A DNA stretch of 64,000 bases, taken from the NCBI RefSeq assembly GCF_000931935.2, contig NZ_AZAC01000010.1, forward strand, positions 40,001-104,000, read 5' to 3'. Below are positions 1 through 8,874 of this stretch, piece by piece. The stretch comes from Dethiosulfatarculus sandiegensis. Its GTDB lineage: Bacteria; Desulfobacterota; Desulfarculia; Desulfarculales; Desulfarculaceae. Under the pieces are notes generated by a model. The model saw nothing but the letters and a program-made list of their open reading frames with translations. It had not been told where the DNA came from and searched no databases. Within the stretch, counting starts at the first letter, position 1. Each line of letters starts with the position of its first letter. A program made the translations under genes and the position numbers.

Positions 1-15
1 TTATTTGAGAGATCA
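1..15 (-). promoter_or_regulatory. boxA-like antitermination element in rRNA-type leader
   Basis: Read on the minus strand this is TGATCTCTCAAATAA, which resembles the boxA element (TGCTCTTTAACA-like) that recruits Nus antitermination factors to rRNA transcripts. It lies about 70 nt downstream of a strong promoter, as in rRNA leaders. The rRNA genes themselves would lie beyond the left edge and are not seen, so the assignment rests on motif and spacing only. Confidence 0.45.
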
Positions 16-87
16 TTGCTGGCGAAACCTGCCAAGTTTTTCCTGCACCGTCCGTTTGGTCAGTGCGTCGCGTCAGCAACGAGGGGG

Positions 88-115
88 ATAATATCAGAAC
101 CAGTCTAACCGTCAA
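88..115 (-). promoter_or_regulatory. Strong sigma-70 promoter, probably of an rRNA operon
   Basis: On the minus strand TTGACG (110-115) and TATTAT (88-93) are separated by 16 nt, close to the sigma-70 consensus. After the -10 box comes a C-rich start region and a roughly 90-nt leader without an open reading frame that ends at the window edge with a boxA-like motif. Transcription runs leftwards out of the window. An rRNA or tRNA operon is the likeliest target, which is inference. Confidence 0.6.
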
Positions 116-289
116 GCATAAAAAGCCATTTTTTTTTCACACTACCGCCACACGCGCTTATCCACCTTCATAATTCTAATTATAACCGTTCGTTACCTGT
201 TTAGGCTTTTTATTTTAATCATCAAAAAAGAATTGCCCCATCCCTTGGCAAACCCTTCACAACGCGCTCATTATGATTTCTTGCCAAAT

Positions 290-940
290 TCAGGGTTTCG
301 TTTTTTTTAGGGATCTGCATAAATAAATGTATCTGTAGGCAGGCTCCCTGTTTTCCAGGGCATAGAAATGCCGATTAAAGAAGCTGCTGAGTTCTTTTTT
401 AAGGGTCAAGTCCTCAACCCCATGCATCAAAAGCATCATGGCTGTCCAGGAGGGCAGGGCGGCATTGGGATGCCTTTCAAATTCCAACTGCAATTTACTG
501 AGCATACCCTCCACTTCAGCCGGATCAGGCAATCCGTGTTTCTTATGCTCTCGAAGCCATACACTACCGGTCAGTCCCAGGACATACTCCTCTGCATATG
601 CTGCCTGGGCAATGGGAAAGCCCAACACCAGCCCCATTTTGGCGACCCGCTGTAATTCCTCTATAAAGAAGAAGCGATCATGATGAGCCACATGTTCCAG
701 CACATCCAGGGCAACGGTGATATCCACCGAGTTGTCCGGCTGGCTGAGTCCTCCGTGTTTCAGGGATATTTTTTCGGTGTTGGCGGTAACCTGGTGTTCA
801 GGTAAAAAAGCGGCAAAGGCGTTGTCAAAGGAACCGACATCAAGCACAGACAGCCTGCGTCCCGCTGCCAGAGAGCGGATCAGCTCCGCTGCTTTGGCAA
901 ATCGCTGATAACGATCGAACCACAGGCTGTCTGTACTCAT
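290..940 (-). CDS. Class I SAM-dependent methyltransferase, specificity unknown
   Basis: A 216-residue protein with a Rossmann-type methyltransferase fold. Motif I, the SAM-binding loop, reads LDVGSFDNAFA near residue 33, and an acidic-loop motif ALDVLEH follows near residue 78, the pattern of the Methyltransf_11 type. No signal peptide or membrane segment is visible, so it should be cytoplasmic. It lies 18 bp downstream of tyrS on the same strand and may be co-transcribed with it. I cannot tell whether the substrate is a small molecule, lipid or macromolecule. Confidence 0.75.
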   Translation of the reverse strand: MSTDSLWFDRYQRFAKAAELIRSLAAGRRLSVLDVGSFDNAFAAFLPEHQVTANTEKISLKHGGLSQPDNSVDITVALDVLEHVAHHDRFFFIEELQRVAKMGLVLGFPIAQAAYAEEYVLGLTGSVWLREHKKHGLPDPAEVEGMLSKLQLEFERHPNAALPSWTAMMLLMHGVEDLTLKKELSSFFNRHFYALENREPAYRYIYLCRSLKKTKP

Positions 941-958
941 TTAACCTCTTACTATGGT

Positions 959-2191
959 TTACTCCGGCACTACCCGGTGATGTTTCTTTTTACCTGCCCT
1001 GAGGCGTATGGAGCCGTCATCTCCGGCCATATCCAGTCCGATCAGCTGATCAAAGGCGGTGAGCCTTTCTTCTCCCACATAAGCGCCACCTTGTTTGACC
1101 AGTCTCCTGGCGTCGCTGCTGGACTTGCACAATCCGGTCTTCACGAACATCTGGAAAGCGGGCACACCCTTTCTAAGCTCCTCTTTGGAAAAGGTGCTGG
1201 TGGGGATGCCCTTCACTCCTCCGCCTCCGGAGAAGGCTGCCTCGGCCGCCTGACGCGCCTTTTTAGCCTCATCTTCACCATGAACGATCTTGGTCACCTC
1301 AAAAGCCAGCACCTGCTTGGCCTCCCTGGTGTCCGCTCCCTCCAGTTTAGCCAGTTCATCTACCTGTTCCATGGGCAGGAAGGTAAAGAGCTTCAACATG
1401 CGCACCACGTCTTCATCGGTGGTGTTCACCCAGTACTGGTAAAAGTCATAGGGAGAGGTTCTATCCGCATCCAGCCAAACCGCACCGGCTGCGGTCTTGC
1501 CCATCTTGGCTCCGGTGGAAAGGGTTACCAAAGGGAAGGTCAAACCATAGACCTGGGTGCCGAACATTCTGCGGCACAAATCCACACCGGCCACAATATT
1601 GCCCCATTGATCGTTACCGCCCATCTGCAGGCGGCAGCCAATCTCCTTACACATGTGCATAAAGTCAAAAGCCTGCAAAAGCTGGTAGTTGAACTCTATA
1701 AAAGAAAGGCCCTGCTCCTGTTCCAGGCGAAGTTTCACACTTTCGGCGGCCAACATGCGGTTGACGGAAAAATGCCTGCCAACATCGCGCAAGAACTCAA
1801 TGTAGTTGAGTTTAGTCAACCATTCGGCGTTATTAAGCATAATCGCCTGGCCTTCACCAAAATCCAGGAATCTGGAGAGCTGGTTCTTAATGGCCAGTAC
1901 GTTTTCTTCCAGAGTTTCATAAGTCAGGATCTTGCGCATCTCGGTCTTGCCCGAGGGGTCGCCGATCATACCGGTGCCCCCGCCCACAAGGCAAATGGGC
2001 CTGTGTCCGTTTCTTTGCAGACGCATCAGGCTCATGATCGGCAAAAGACTGCCAACATGCAGGCTGGTGGCGGTGGGGTCGAACCCGATGTATCCAATCA
2101 CCTGTTCTTCTTCAAAAAGACGGCTCAACTCCGCTTCGTTGGTGCACTGCTCAACATAGCCGCGTTCCTTGTATATTTCGAACATGCTCAC
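959..2191 (-). CDS. tyrS: Tyrosyl-tRNA synthetase
   Basis: Charges tRNA-Tyr with tyrosine in an ATP-dependent reaction in the cytoplasm. The 410-residue length is typical of bacterial TyrRS. The class I signature is HVGS at residues 45-48, the KMSKS-type loop is KMGKT near residue 233, and a C-terminal S4 RNA-binding domain covers roughly residues 345-405. The start is a GTG with AAGGGG about 9 nt upstream; an ATG two codons further in is possible but less well spaced. The gap to ymdB holds a tiny possible leader ORF. No T-box element (no AGGGTGG-type antiterminator) is seen upstream. Confidence 0.95.
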   Translation of the reverse strand: MSMFEIYKERGYVEQCTNEAELSRLFEEEQVIGYIGFDPTATSLHVGSLLPIMSLMRLQRNGHRPICLVGGGTGMIGDPSGKTEMRKILTYETLEENVLAIKNQLSRFLDFGEGQAIMLNNAEWLTKLNYIEFLRDVGRHFSVNRMLAAESVKLRLEQEQGLSFIEFNYQLLQAFDFMHMCKEIGCRLQMGGNDQWGNIVAGVDLCRRMFGTQVYGLTFPLVTLSTGAKMGKTAAGAVWLDADRTSPYDFYQYWVNTTDEDVVRMLKLFTFLPMEQVDELAKLEGADTREAKQVLAFEVTKIVHGEDEAKKARQAAEAAFSGGGGVKGIPTSTFSKEELRKGVPAFQMFVKTGLCKSSSDARRLVKQGGAYVGEERLTAFDQLIGLDMAGDDGSIRLRAGKKKHHRVVPE

Positions 2192-2290
2192 TTTTATAAA
2201 CCCCTTAACTGAAATCTATCTGTTAATTGCATATTGTCTTAATTTCATATTCGGCTCAAGTGAAAACACCCTTGCCGGCTTATCCATGTA

Positions 2291-2353
2291 TTAATAACAA
2301 TATCGATGGAGGTGAGCAGCCCCGTTTTGTGGAAAGAATAATAATGTATCCAT
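2291..2353 (-). CDS. Possible 20-residue leader peptide upstream of tyrS
   Basis: A minus-strand ATG at 2353 is preceded by a perfect AAGGAGG Shine-Dalgarno sequence (2361-2367) with 7-nt spacing, and opens a 20-codon frame ending in Tyr-Cys-Tyr before TAA. It lies between ymdB and tyrS. The two tyrosine codons near the stop recall leader-peptide attenuation, but no convincing terminator/antiterminator pair follows. It may simply be a chance frame after a strong ribosome-binding site. Confidence 0.22.
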   Translation of the reverse strand: MDTLLFFPQNGAAHLHRYCY

Positions 2354-2376
2354 AACCCATCCTCCTTGCTGGAAGT

Positions 2377-3225
2377 TCATCCTCGCAAAGCCAAGTCAAG
2401 GCGCTCTATTTTAAGGGCCTTACCCGACTTCTTGTCTATTGTTATAAAGGCCCCCTGCAGTCGGGGGTCCTTGGTTGCGGCCTTCATGTTGTTGGGCCTT
2501 GCGGTTTTAAACCGGTAAAGCGCTGTCTCCGGATCCATGCCGATCACCGAATCATGGGGTCCGGTCATGCCCAGATCAGTCATATAGGCCGTGTGTTCAT
2601 CCAATATTCTCTGGTCGGCGGTCTGCACATGGGTGTGGGTGCCGACCAAGGCGCTGACCCGTCCCTTGAGATGATAGGCCATGGCCTTTTTCTCACTGGT
2701 GGCTTCGGCATGAAAGTCCACCAATATGGTCTTTATACCAGCCAACGGCCCGTCAAGCAGTCTGTCCATGGCTTTAAAGGGGCAGTCAAGATCACCGCCA
2801 TAGACCCGACCCTCCAGGTTAACCACCGCAATCCGGCTCCGGCAGGGCAAAGTCCGAATGGCATAACCACAACCCGGGGCAGGGGAGGGATAGTTAAGAG
2901 GCCTTATCACCCTGGGCTCGGTCTTGAGCACACCTACCAGATCCTTTTTTTTCCAGACATGGTTGCCGGTGGTTATTACATCCACTCCATATCCCAAAAT
3001 ATCTTCGGCCAGTTTGGCGCTAAGCCCAAGTCCGCCGGCAGCGTTTTCGGAATTGGCCACCACCAGGTCAAGGGACTTGGATTTTCTCAATCCGGGCAGT
3101 AGTTCCGCGAGGCACCTGCGCCCGGGCTTGGCATAGACATCACCCAGCATAAACAGCCTGATCTGGTTGGGATCCGGCTTGCCATGATTGTTGATAGAGA
3201 GTTTTTTTATAAGATCCTGAAACAT
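2377..3225 (-). CDS. ymdB: YmdB-family metallophosphoesterase
   Basis: A 282-residue member of the TIGR00282/YmdB family; characterised members hydrolyse 2',3'-cyclic nucleotides and influence RNA turnover. Dinuclear metal-site motifs are present in order: GDV followed by KPGR near residue 29, NSENAAGG near 59, TTGNHVW near 85, DFHAEATSEK near 169 and GTHTHVQTAD near 196. Full length for the family. It sits directly downstream of rny on the same strand, the pairing known from Firmicutes where YmdB and RNase Y act together, but an intrinsic terminator separates the two genes here. Confidence 0.9.
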   Translation of the reverse strand: MFQDLIKKLSINNHGKPDPNQIRLFMLGDVYAKPGRRCLAELLPGLRKSKSLDLVVANSENAAGGLGLSAKLAEDILGYGVDVITTGNHVWKKKDLVGVLKTEPRVIRPLNYPSPAPGCGYAIRTLPCRSRIAVVNLEGRVYGGDLDCPFKAMDRLLDGPLAGIKTILVDFHAEATSEKKAMAYHLKGRVSALVGTHTHVQTADQRILDEHTAYMTDLGMTGPHDSVIGMDPETALYRFKTARPNNMKAATKDPRLQGAFITIDKKSGKALKIERLDLALRG

Positions 3226-3240
3226 AAAAAATCCGTAGAC

Positions 3241-3268
3241 AAAAAAATAAGGGGGCCTTAAGGCCCCC
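3241..3268 (-). terminator. Intrinsic terminator between rny and ymdB
   Basis: The perfect 18-bp palindrome GGGGGCCTTAAGGCCCCC (3251-3268) is followed on the minus strand by TTATTTTTTT, a classical Rho-independent terminator. It lies after the rny stop and just before the ymdB start, so it should cut or attenuate read-through from rny into ymdB. Confidence 0.8.
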
Positions 3269-3293
3269 TTTACAGGTACGCCTACCTGGTTAT

Positions 3294-4856
3294 TTATTTG
3301 GCATAATCCACAGCCCGTGTCTCCCTGATCACCGTCACCTTTATCTGACCGGGATACACCATCTCATCTTCGATCTTGCGGGCCACATCCTTGGCCAGCA
3401 TCAAGGCTTTGTCATCGCTGGTCTTGGCTGCTTCCAAAACGATCCTCAGTTCGCGTCCGGCCTGGATGGCAAAGGATTTGGAGACCCCTTCAAAGGAATC
3501 GGCTATGCGCTCGAGGTCTTCCAACCTCTTCACATAACTTTCCAGCATCTCCCGCCTGGCGCCTGGCCTGGCCCCGCTCAAGGCGTCCGCCGCCTGAACC
3601 AGAACATCCAGGACGCTGTTTAGGGGAACGTCTTCATGGTGAGCCTGGATCGCGTGAATAATATGGGGCTTCTCGCCATATCTCTTGGCCAGATCGGCGC
3701 CGATCACCGCATGGGGGCCTTCGATCTCATGATCAAGGGCCTTGCCGATATCATGCAAAAGACCGGCCCTCTTGGCATGTTTGGGGTTGATTCCAAGTTC
3801 ACTGGCCATGGTCCCGCAAAGGAAGGCCACTTCCAGGGAGTGCTGCAACACATTCTGGGCATAGCTTGAACGGTACTTAAGGCGACCGATAATCTTGACC
3901 AGTTCCGGGTGAATGCCGTGTACACCCACATCAAAGGTCGCCTGTTCACCGGCTTCCTTGACACTGGCCTCAACCTCCTGCTGGGCCTTTTTAACCACTT
4001 CTTCAATGCGGGCCGGATGTATACGGCCGTCACTGATAAGCCGCTCCAGGGCAATACGGGCTATTTCCCTGCGCATGGGATTGAATCCGGAAAGGATGAC
4101 GGCCTCTGGAGTATCGTCGATAATCAGATCTATGCCGGTGGCCGCCTCTATGGCCCTGATGTTGCGGCCTTCACGTCCAATGATCCGGCCTTTCATTTCA
4201 TCAGAGGGCAGAGGAACTACACTGACCGTCTTTTCGGTTACATAATCACCGGCATAGCGCTGACAGGCGGAGGCCAGAATTTCCTGGGCCTTTTTATCGG
4301 CGCTTTCCCTGACCTCGCTTTCAATTAGACGCAGGCTCTTGGCGGCCTCATGACGCGCTTCCTGCTCTATGGCGCTGATCAACTGAGCCTTGGCCTGCTG
4401 CTGGGTCAGGCCGGCTACTTCTTCCAACACCTGCTTTTGTTTGTTTACCAACTCCTGGTACTTGGATTGGGACTTGCTGACAACCTTCTCGGCCTCGGCC
4501 AGCTTGTTTTCCCTCTTAAGGAACTCCTGTTCCCGGGACTCGAATTTAAGCGCCCGTCTATCCTGGCTTTCTTCTTTTTGGGAAAGCCTTTTTTCCCACT
4601 GGTTGAGTTCCTGACGCCTTTCCTTGGTTTGTTCCTCAAACTCCACCTTCATCTGGTAGAGCTGATCCTTTGCCTGAAGCAAGGCCTCTTTTTTGAGGGT
4701 TTCGGCCTCGCGGCGGGCGTCATCCATAATCTTCTGACTCAGTTGCTCTACAGACTGGAGCCTGGCCTTGCCCTGTTTCACGCGAATCAGGTAACCAAGC
4801 GCCAAGCCCGCCACCAGAGCAAGGATGATACCCAAAATGGCAAGGGTAAATGACAT
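3294..4856 (-). CDS. rny: Ribonuclease Y
   Basis: Membrane-anchored endoribonuclease that starts mRNA decay. The 520-residue protein has one N-terminal transmembrane segment (about residues 3-25), a long Lys/Glu/Gln-rich coiled coil (about 28-200), a KH RNA-binding domain with the [11 protein letters not shown] loop (about 225-270) and an HD phosphohydrolase domain with HSLEVAFL and [12 protein letters not shown] (about 335-430). Length and domain order match the family. The start ATG has AAGGAGG upstream. RNase Y is typical of Firmicutes but is also found in Desulfobacterota. Confidence 0.95.
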   Translation of the reverse strand: MSFTLAILGIILALVAGLALGYLIRVKQGKARLQSVEQLSQKIMDDARREAETLKKEALLQAKDQLYQMKVEFEEQTKERRQELNQWEKRLSQKEESQDRRALKFESREQEFLKRENKLAEAEKVVSKSQSKYQELVNKQKQVLEEVAGLTQQQAKAQLISAIEQEARHEAAKSLRLIESEVRESADKKAQEILASACQRYAGDYVTEKTVSVVPLPSDEMKGRIIGREGRNIRAIEAATGIDLIIDDTPEAVILSGFNPMRREIARIALERLISDGRIHPARIEEVVKKAQQEVEASVKEAGEQATFDVGVHGIHPELVKIIGRLKYRSSYAQNVLQHSLEVAFLCGTMASELGINPKHAKRAGLLHDIGKALDHEIEGPHAVIGADLAKRYGEKPHIIHAIQAHHEDVPLNSVLDVLVQAADALSGARPGARREMLESYVKRLEDLERIADSFEGVSKSFAIQAGRELRIVLEAAKTSDDKALMLAKDVARKIEDEMVYPGQIKVTVIRETRAVDYAK

Positions 4857-5189
4857 GAAACCTCCTTGTTATGCTGCAACAAGGAGTTCAAAGCCCGGAG
4901 ATGCAAGTGTCTGTTTTAATTGTGAAATTCAATTAAAGCGGTAGGAGGGGGGGGGAGAAGTTTTTATCACATTCCGCATACCCCTTTGGCTTTTTGGATC
5001 TTATCCATTTTTCGCCGCTACCGTCTTTACTGTCCATGCTTCCGGCCAGGTTTTCCAAAAATCGGACACATTTAAAAAATCGGATGCGCCAACCTTTTAA
5101 ATGAACCGCCAGTCACCGGAACACATACACAAAAATCATCTACTTTAACAGACTGTTGCTCTCTAATCGCCTCTGAGAGTCTTAATAAG
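4857..5189. other. Intergenic region between 6S RNA and rny, no gene seen
   Basis: About 330 bp with no open frame that looks coding on either strand. It must contain the rny promoter, but no good -35/-10 pair stands out. A run of ten G residues lies near 4946-4955. No recognised RNA or repeat is seen here. Confidence 0.5.
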
Positions 5190-5375
5190 GCCACCCCCGC
5201 CTCTGCCGTTTAGCGAGATCTTTTTTGAACCTGTATTAACAGGTGGGCCGGGCATAATCCGGTTCGGGTCCCCTAATAATTGGGGGTCCACCTCCTAAAA
5301 TCAGTGGCATTCGGCCCTTTTGCGGATGTGTTGGCTCAAAATACCGCTTCGCCTTATCACGCACAGGGCAGGGGT
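5190..5375 (-). ncRNA. ssrS: 6S RNA
   Basis: 6S RNA mimics an open promoter and sequesters the sigma-70 holoenzyme. The 5' end on the minus strand (ACCCCTGCCC) can pair with the 3' end (GGCAGAGGCGGGGGTGG) to form the closing stem. The roughly 185-nt length fits, internal complementary segments such as GGGACCC and GGTCCCC-type stems flank a large interior, and it lies directly downstream of zapA, the conserved zapA-ssrS order of proteobacteria. The 5-formyltetrahydrofolate cyclo-ligase gene often found next is absent. Ends are approximate. Confidence 0.75.
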
Positions 5376-5378
5376 CGC

Positions 5379-5657
5379 CTAGCTAACTTGCTGTCCTATT
5401 TTGTCCAGCATTCTCTCAGTCTTGGCCTCGATCTCCCGGAGTAGCTGTTCCTGCTGGTCTTTGAGCTGCAGCAGTTCGTTTGTTATATTCAAGGCAGCCA
5501 GCACGGTGGTGGCCAGCTTGGAGGTAGTGCCTGCCGAAGATTGCACTTCGATCAACCGCTCATTTAAATGAGCGGCGACTCTGTGAACATGTCCCTCTCC
5601 GGCGTCGGAGCGCAGGACATATTCGGTTCCAAGGATTTCCACCTTGACTGTGGCCAC
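5379..5657 (-). CDS. zapA: Cell division protein ZapA
   Basis: A 92-residue FtsZ-ring-associated protein that bundles FtsZ filaments at midcell. The N-terminal half has the family pattern (VEILGTEYVLRSDAGEG, then a helix AAHLNERL) and the C-terminal half is a coiled coil with heptads (LLQLKDQQEQLLREIEAK). It follows a zapB-like gene by 10 bp and precedes 6S RNA, the usual context. It shares its transcript with zapB, judging by spacing. Confidence 0.9.
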   Translation of the reverse strand: MATVKVEILGTEYVLRSDAGEGHVHRVAAHLNERLIEVQSSAGTTSKLATTVLAALNITNELLQLKDQQEQLLREIEAKTERMLDKIGQQVS

Positions 5658-5667
5658 CCCCTAAATC

Positions 5668-5889
5668 CTACAAACTGGTTTCCAATTTTTGGACCAGCAT
5701 CTCTATACGACCCCGAACCTCGGATTTCTGTTGTTTCATTTCTTCCAATTGAAGCTCCAGGTCGCTTATGGTGTTTTCCTTTTCAGATAGCCTGTTTTTA
5801 AGTTCGGCTATCTCTTCGGTTTGTGCTTCCATCTTGCCCAGAACATGTTCTATTTTCTGTTCCAGGCGCTCAAATGCAGTGACTTCCAT
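5668..5889 (-). CDS. zapB: ZapB-like coiled-coil cell division protein
   Basis: A 73-residue protein that is almost entirely coiled coil (LEQKIEHVLGKMEAQ, then IAELKNRLSEKE and ISDLELQLEEMKQQK), the size and composition of ZapB. ZapB links ZapA and the Z-ring to the chromosome terminus in enterobacteria. The position directly upstream of zapA on the same strand supports the call; sequence alone would only say short coiled coil. Confidence 0.7.
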   Translation of the reverse strand: MEVTAFERLEQKIEHVLGKMEAQTEEIAELKNRLSEKENTISDLELQLEEMKQQKSEVRGRIEMLVQKLETSL

Positions 5890-5965
5890 GGGGTTACCTC
5901 ATCATAGAGTCACAATAGGGTAAGGTACTATTAACGGTCAAGTTTTTTGTGCTTGAACGGTTAAT

Positions 5966-7798
5966 TTACTCCACTGTAACACTTTTTGCCAGATTCCTTG
6001 GTTGATCTACGTCAGTTCCTCGTAAAACAGAGATATGATAGGCCAATAGCTGCAACGGAATGGTGAGTAAAACCGGGGCCAAAGTCTGGGGCGCCGCGGG
6101 AATCATGACCGCTGAGTCAGCCAATGCCAGGGCGGCGGAATTGTCTTCTTCCGTAAGGGCGATCAACTTGCCCCCCCTGGCGCTCACCTCTTGCATGTTG
6201 GATAGCACCTTTTCGAAAACATCGGTATTGTTAGCCAAAACCACCACCGGCATCTTCTCGTCTATCAAGGCGATGGGCCCATGCTTCATTTCGCCGGCCG
6301 GATAACCCTCTGCATGTATATAACTTATTTCTTTAAGTTTTAGCGCACCTTCCAAGGCTATGGGATAACAAAGTCCCCGTCCCAGATATAAAAAGTCATC
6401 AGCCTGACAATAGTCCTCTGCGATCTTTTTAATCTCTTCTTCCTTATCCAGCACCTCCTGCAAAAGACCTGGAAGTTTTATCAGATCATCAACCAGTTCA
6501 ATGCCTTTTTCATCACTGACATTCCCCCTTAACCTGCCCATATGAAGAGCCAGAAGGTAAAGGGCAACCAGTTGGGTGGTAAAGGCCTTGGTCGAGGCCA
6601 CTCCTATCTCCAACCCGGCGTGGGTGTATAAGGTTCCACTTGCTTCCCTGGTAAGGGAAGACCCCACCACATTGCAAATAGCCAGGGCGGTGGCGCCCTT
6701 GGAAGTTGCTTCTTTCAATGCGGCCAAGGTATCGGCAGTTTCACCGGATTGGCTTATGGCCACCACCAGGTCCTTGGGTCCCACCAGGGGGTCGCGATAG
6801 CGGAATTCAGATCCCAAATCCACTTCCACCGGTATTCTGGCCAGGCCTTCAAAAAGGAATTTACCTATCAAGCCTGCGTGGTAGCTGGTGCCGCAGGCCA
6901 GCATCACCACCCGGTCAAACGACTTGAAAACCTCATCTTCCAACCCAATATCAGGCAAAAAAACCTCCGGAGAACCGGACTTGATCCTGCCGGCCAGGGT
7001 GTCGATGATGGCCCTGGGCTGCTCAAAAATCTCTTTTTGCATGAAATGGGTGTAACCGGCTTTTTCAGCCATGGCCGGAGACCAACTGATTGTCTCCACC
7101 TTGAAATCCTTAACCAAGTCATTTTTATCAAAAATCCTGACTTGATCAGGCGTCAGTTCAATGAGGTCGTTATCTTCCAGAAATACAACCCGATTGGTAT
7201 GAGCCAAAAAGGCGGGCACATCGCTGGCCAGAAAAAATTCTCCTTCTTCACCCATACCCAGCACCAAAGGCGATTCCTTGCGCGCCCCAATTATCAGATC
7301 CGGCTGGTTACGGTCCATTATAACCAGGGCATATGACCCCCTAATTCTTTGAAGGGATTTACGCACGGCCTGGTGCAGATCCATGCCCTTTTGTAAGAGA
7401 TTCTCCACCAGGTGGGCGACTATCTCCGTATCAGTCTCCGAAGAAAAAGTATGTCCCTCTTCTTTTAAATCAGCCTTGATCTCAAGATAATTTTCAATGA
7501 TTCCGTTGTGGATAAGGGCGACATCACCGGCTACATGGGGATGGGCATTGGTTTCACTTGGCTTTCCGTGGGTGGCCCATCTGGTGTGTCCCATACCCAC
7601 ACTGCCTTCAACCGGATCTTGTTTAAGCCTTTCTGCGAGCTTAACCAGTTTGCCTTCGGCTCTTCTTATCTCAAAAGAATTATCTTTGATCACAGCGAGC
7701 CCGGCCGAGTCATATCCCCTGTATTCCAGGCGGGACAACCCCTCCATAATGACATCCACCGCAGGCTTTGATCCCAAATATCCAATTATCCCGCACAT
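5966..7798 (-). CDS. glmS: Glutamine--fructose-6-phosphate aminotransferase
   Basis: Makes glucosamine-6-phosphate from fructose-6-phosphate and glutamine, the first step to UDP-GlcNAc for cell wall and LPS. The 610-residue protein starts MCGIIGY, so Cys2 is the glutaminase nucleophile; the class II amidotransferase domain covers about 1-220, followed by two SIS sugar-isomerase domains (ACGTSYHAG near 300; LGRGLCYPIALEGALKLKE near 470), and ends KSVTVE as usual. The start overlaps the end of the upstream uridylyltransferase gene by 13 bp, implying translational coupling. No glmS ribozyme is seen in front. Confidence 0.97.
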   Translation of the reverse strand: MCGIIGYLGSKPAVDVIMEGLSRLEYRGYDSAGLAVIKDNSFEIRRAEGKLVKLAERLKQDPVEGSVGMGHTRWATHGKPSETNAHPHVAGDVALIHNGIIENYLEIKADLKEEGHTFSSETDTEIVAHLVENLLQKGMDLHQAVRKSLQRIRGSYALVIMDRNQPDLIIGARKESPLVLGMGEEGEFFLASDVPAFLAHTNRVVFLEDNDLIELTPDQVRIFDKNDLVKDFKVETISWSPAMAEKAGYTHFMQKEIFEQPRAIIDTLAGRIKSGSPEVFLPDIGLEDEVFKSFDRVVMLACGTSYHAGLIGKFLFEGLARIPVEVDLGSEFRYRDPLVGPKDLVVAISQSGETADTLAALKEATSKGATALAICNVVGSSLTREASGTLYTHAGLEIGVASTKAFTTQLVALYLLALHMGRLRGNVSDEKGIELVDDLIKLPGLLQEVLDKEEEIKKIAEDYCQADDFLYLGRGLCYPIALEGALKLKEISYIHAEGYPAGEMKHGPIALIDEKMPVVVLANNTDVFEKVLSNMQEVSARGGKLIALTEEDNSAALALADSAVMIPAAPQTLAPVLLTIPLQLLAYHISVLRGTDVDQPRNLAKSVTVE

Positions 7799-8568
7799 TC
7801 AAGCACCTCTTCATCCTGGGGTAACATCTTTTTCTCAAGGGCCTTTAGTTCTTCAACCGAATTGATCCCCGCCACTTCCGTGGGGTCCGAACACAAGGAA
7901 TAACCTACCTTCATACCTCTTTTATGCATAATTTCCACAAGGTCTGTCAGGTAATACTCATTCTGGTCATTTTCGGTTTTTAAAAGAGGTAGGTGCTTGA
8001 GCATGGTTTGGGTGCGGGCCAAATAGATTCCTGCATTGACCTGCCTGATCTTGCGCTGCTCCGGGTTCGCGTCCCTGTATTCCACTATCCTGGTCAGCTC
8101 ACCATTTTCAGCGGTAACCAATCGTCCGTAATGGGCCGGATCAGAAGGCTCCATGCCCAATACAGTTAGTTCATAATTTTGGGATCTATGTTTTTCTATG
8201 AGATTAAGCAAGGTGACTTGGCTTATTCCTGGTACATCCCCGCACAAAATCAACACATCACCTTTATGATCCATGAGATCGTCCTGGGCGCAGATTACGG
8301 CGTGACCTGTTCCCAATTGCGGTTCCTGCAAAGCAAAGCCCAGATTAGGCACATCTTTGAATGCCTCTTTCACCAACTCGGCTTTATGACCCACAATAAC
8401 CACTATACGGTCGGCGCCCAACTTTTGAGCCGCCTCCACAGGATAAGTCAACAGTGGTCTATTCCCCAGAGTGTGCAACACCTTGGGTAACGAAGACTTC
8501 ATCCTGGTTCCCTTGCCGGCAGCCAAAATAACTACGGCAAGCTCTTCGGTGCTTGGGTTCTTTGGCAT
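7786..8568 (-). CDS. glmU: GlmU-type uridylyltransferase lacking the acetyltransferase domain
   Basis: N-acetylglucosamine-1-phosphate uridylyltransferase-type nucleotidyltransferase. The signature LAAGKGTRMKSSLPK is near the N-terminus, with GTGHAV near residue 88 and GDVPGI near 109, as in the N-terminal domain of GlmU. The protein is only 260 residues from the preferred ATG at 8568; full GlmU is about 450 and has a C-terminal left-handed beta-helix acetyltransferase, which is missing. The upstream ATG at 8661 lies beyond a good -10 box (8638-8643), so the shorter start is preferred. It overlaps glmS by 13 bp, so the two steps are coupled. The N-acetylation step must be encoded elsewhere. 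Confidence 0.85.
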   Translation of the reverse strand: MPKNPSTEELAVVILAAGKGTRMKSSLPKVLHTLGNRPLLTYPVEAAQKLGADRIVVIVGHKAELVKEAFKDVPNLGFALQEPQLGTGHAVICAQDDLMDHKGDVLILCGDVPGISQVTLLNLIEKHRSQNYELTVLGMEPSDPAHYGRLVTAENGELTRIVEYRDANPEQRKIRQVNAGIYLARTQTMLKHLPLLKTENDQNEYYLTDLVEIMHKRGMKVGYSLCSDPTEVAGINSVEELKALEKKMLPQDEEVLECAG

Positions 8569-8637
8569 TTTAACTCTGCTTTCGACCTTGAAATGTCCCC
8601 CCGGGCCAGGTCGTAAAATAACAGCCAGGAGTTTAAA

Positions 8638-8643
8638 ATTATA
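8638..8643 (-). promoter_or_regulatory. Candidate -10 box of the glmU-glmS promoter
   Basis: TATAAT on the minus strand, about 70 nt upstream of the preferred glmU start. The -35 region (TTAGGT at 17 nt) is weak. Its position inside the longer possible reading frame argues for the shorter GlmU. Confidence 0.35.
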
Positions 8644-8874
8644 GGATATAGTAGCGCTCAACCTAAGAGTTTAGGCCACATAAAATTGTTGACAAACACC
8701 CAAACGCGGGCCATTAACACTCCCCCAAAATGCTCTTGCATTTCAGGGATCCCGAATAACGGCCCGCCGAATTACGAACCTTTCCCAAGGCGAGCAATTC
8801 GAGTCACTTGGTAAAACCGCGTTTTTGCCAAGAGACAACTGGCAAAGTCCGGGAGGGCCTTGTCAGTAAGATTA

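Noticed and set aside
5966..8661. glmS ribozyme or T-box riboswitch near glmS or tyrS
   Set aside because: The conserved cores of these RNAs are absent and the glmS start overlaps the upstream gene, leaving no room for a ribozyme.
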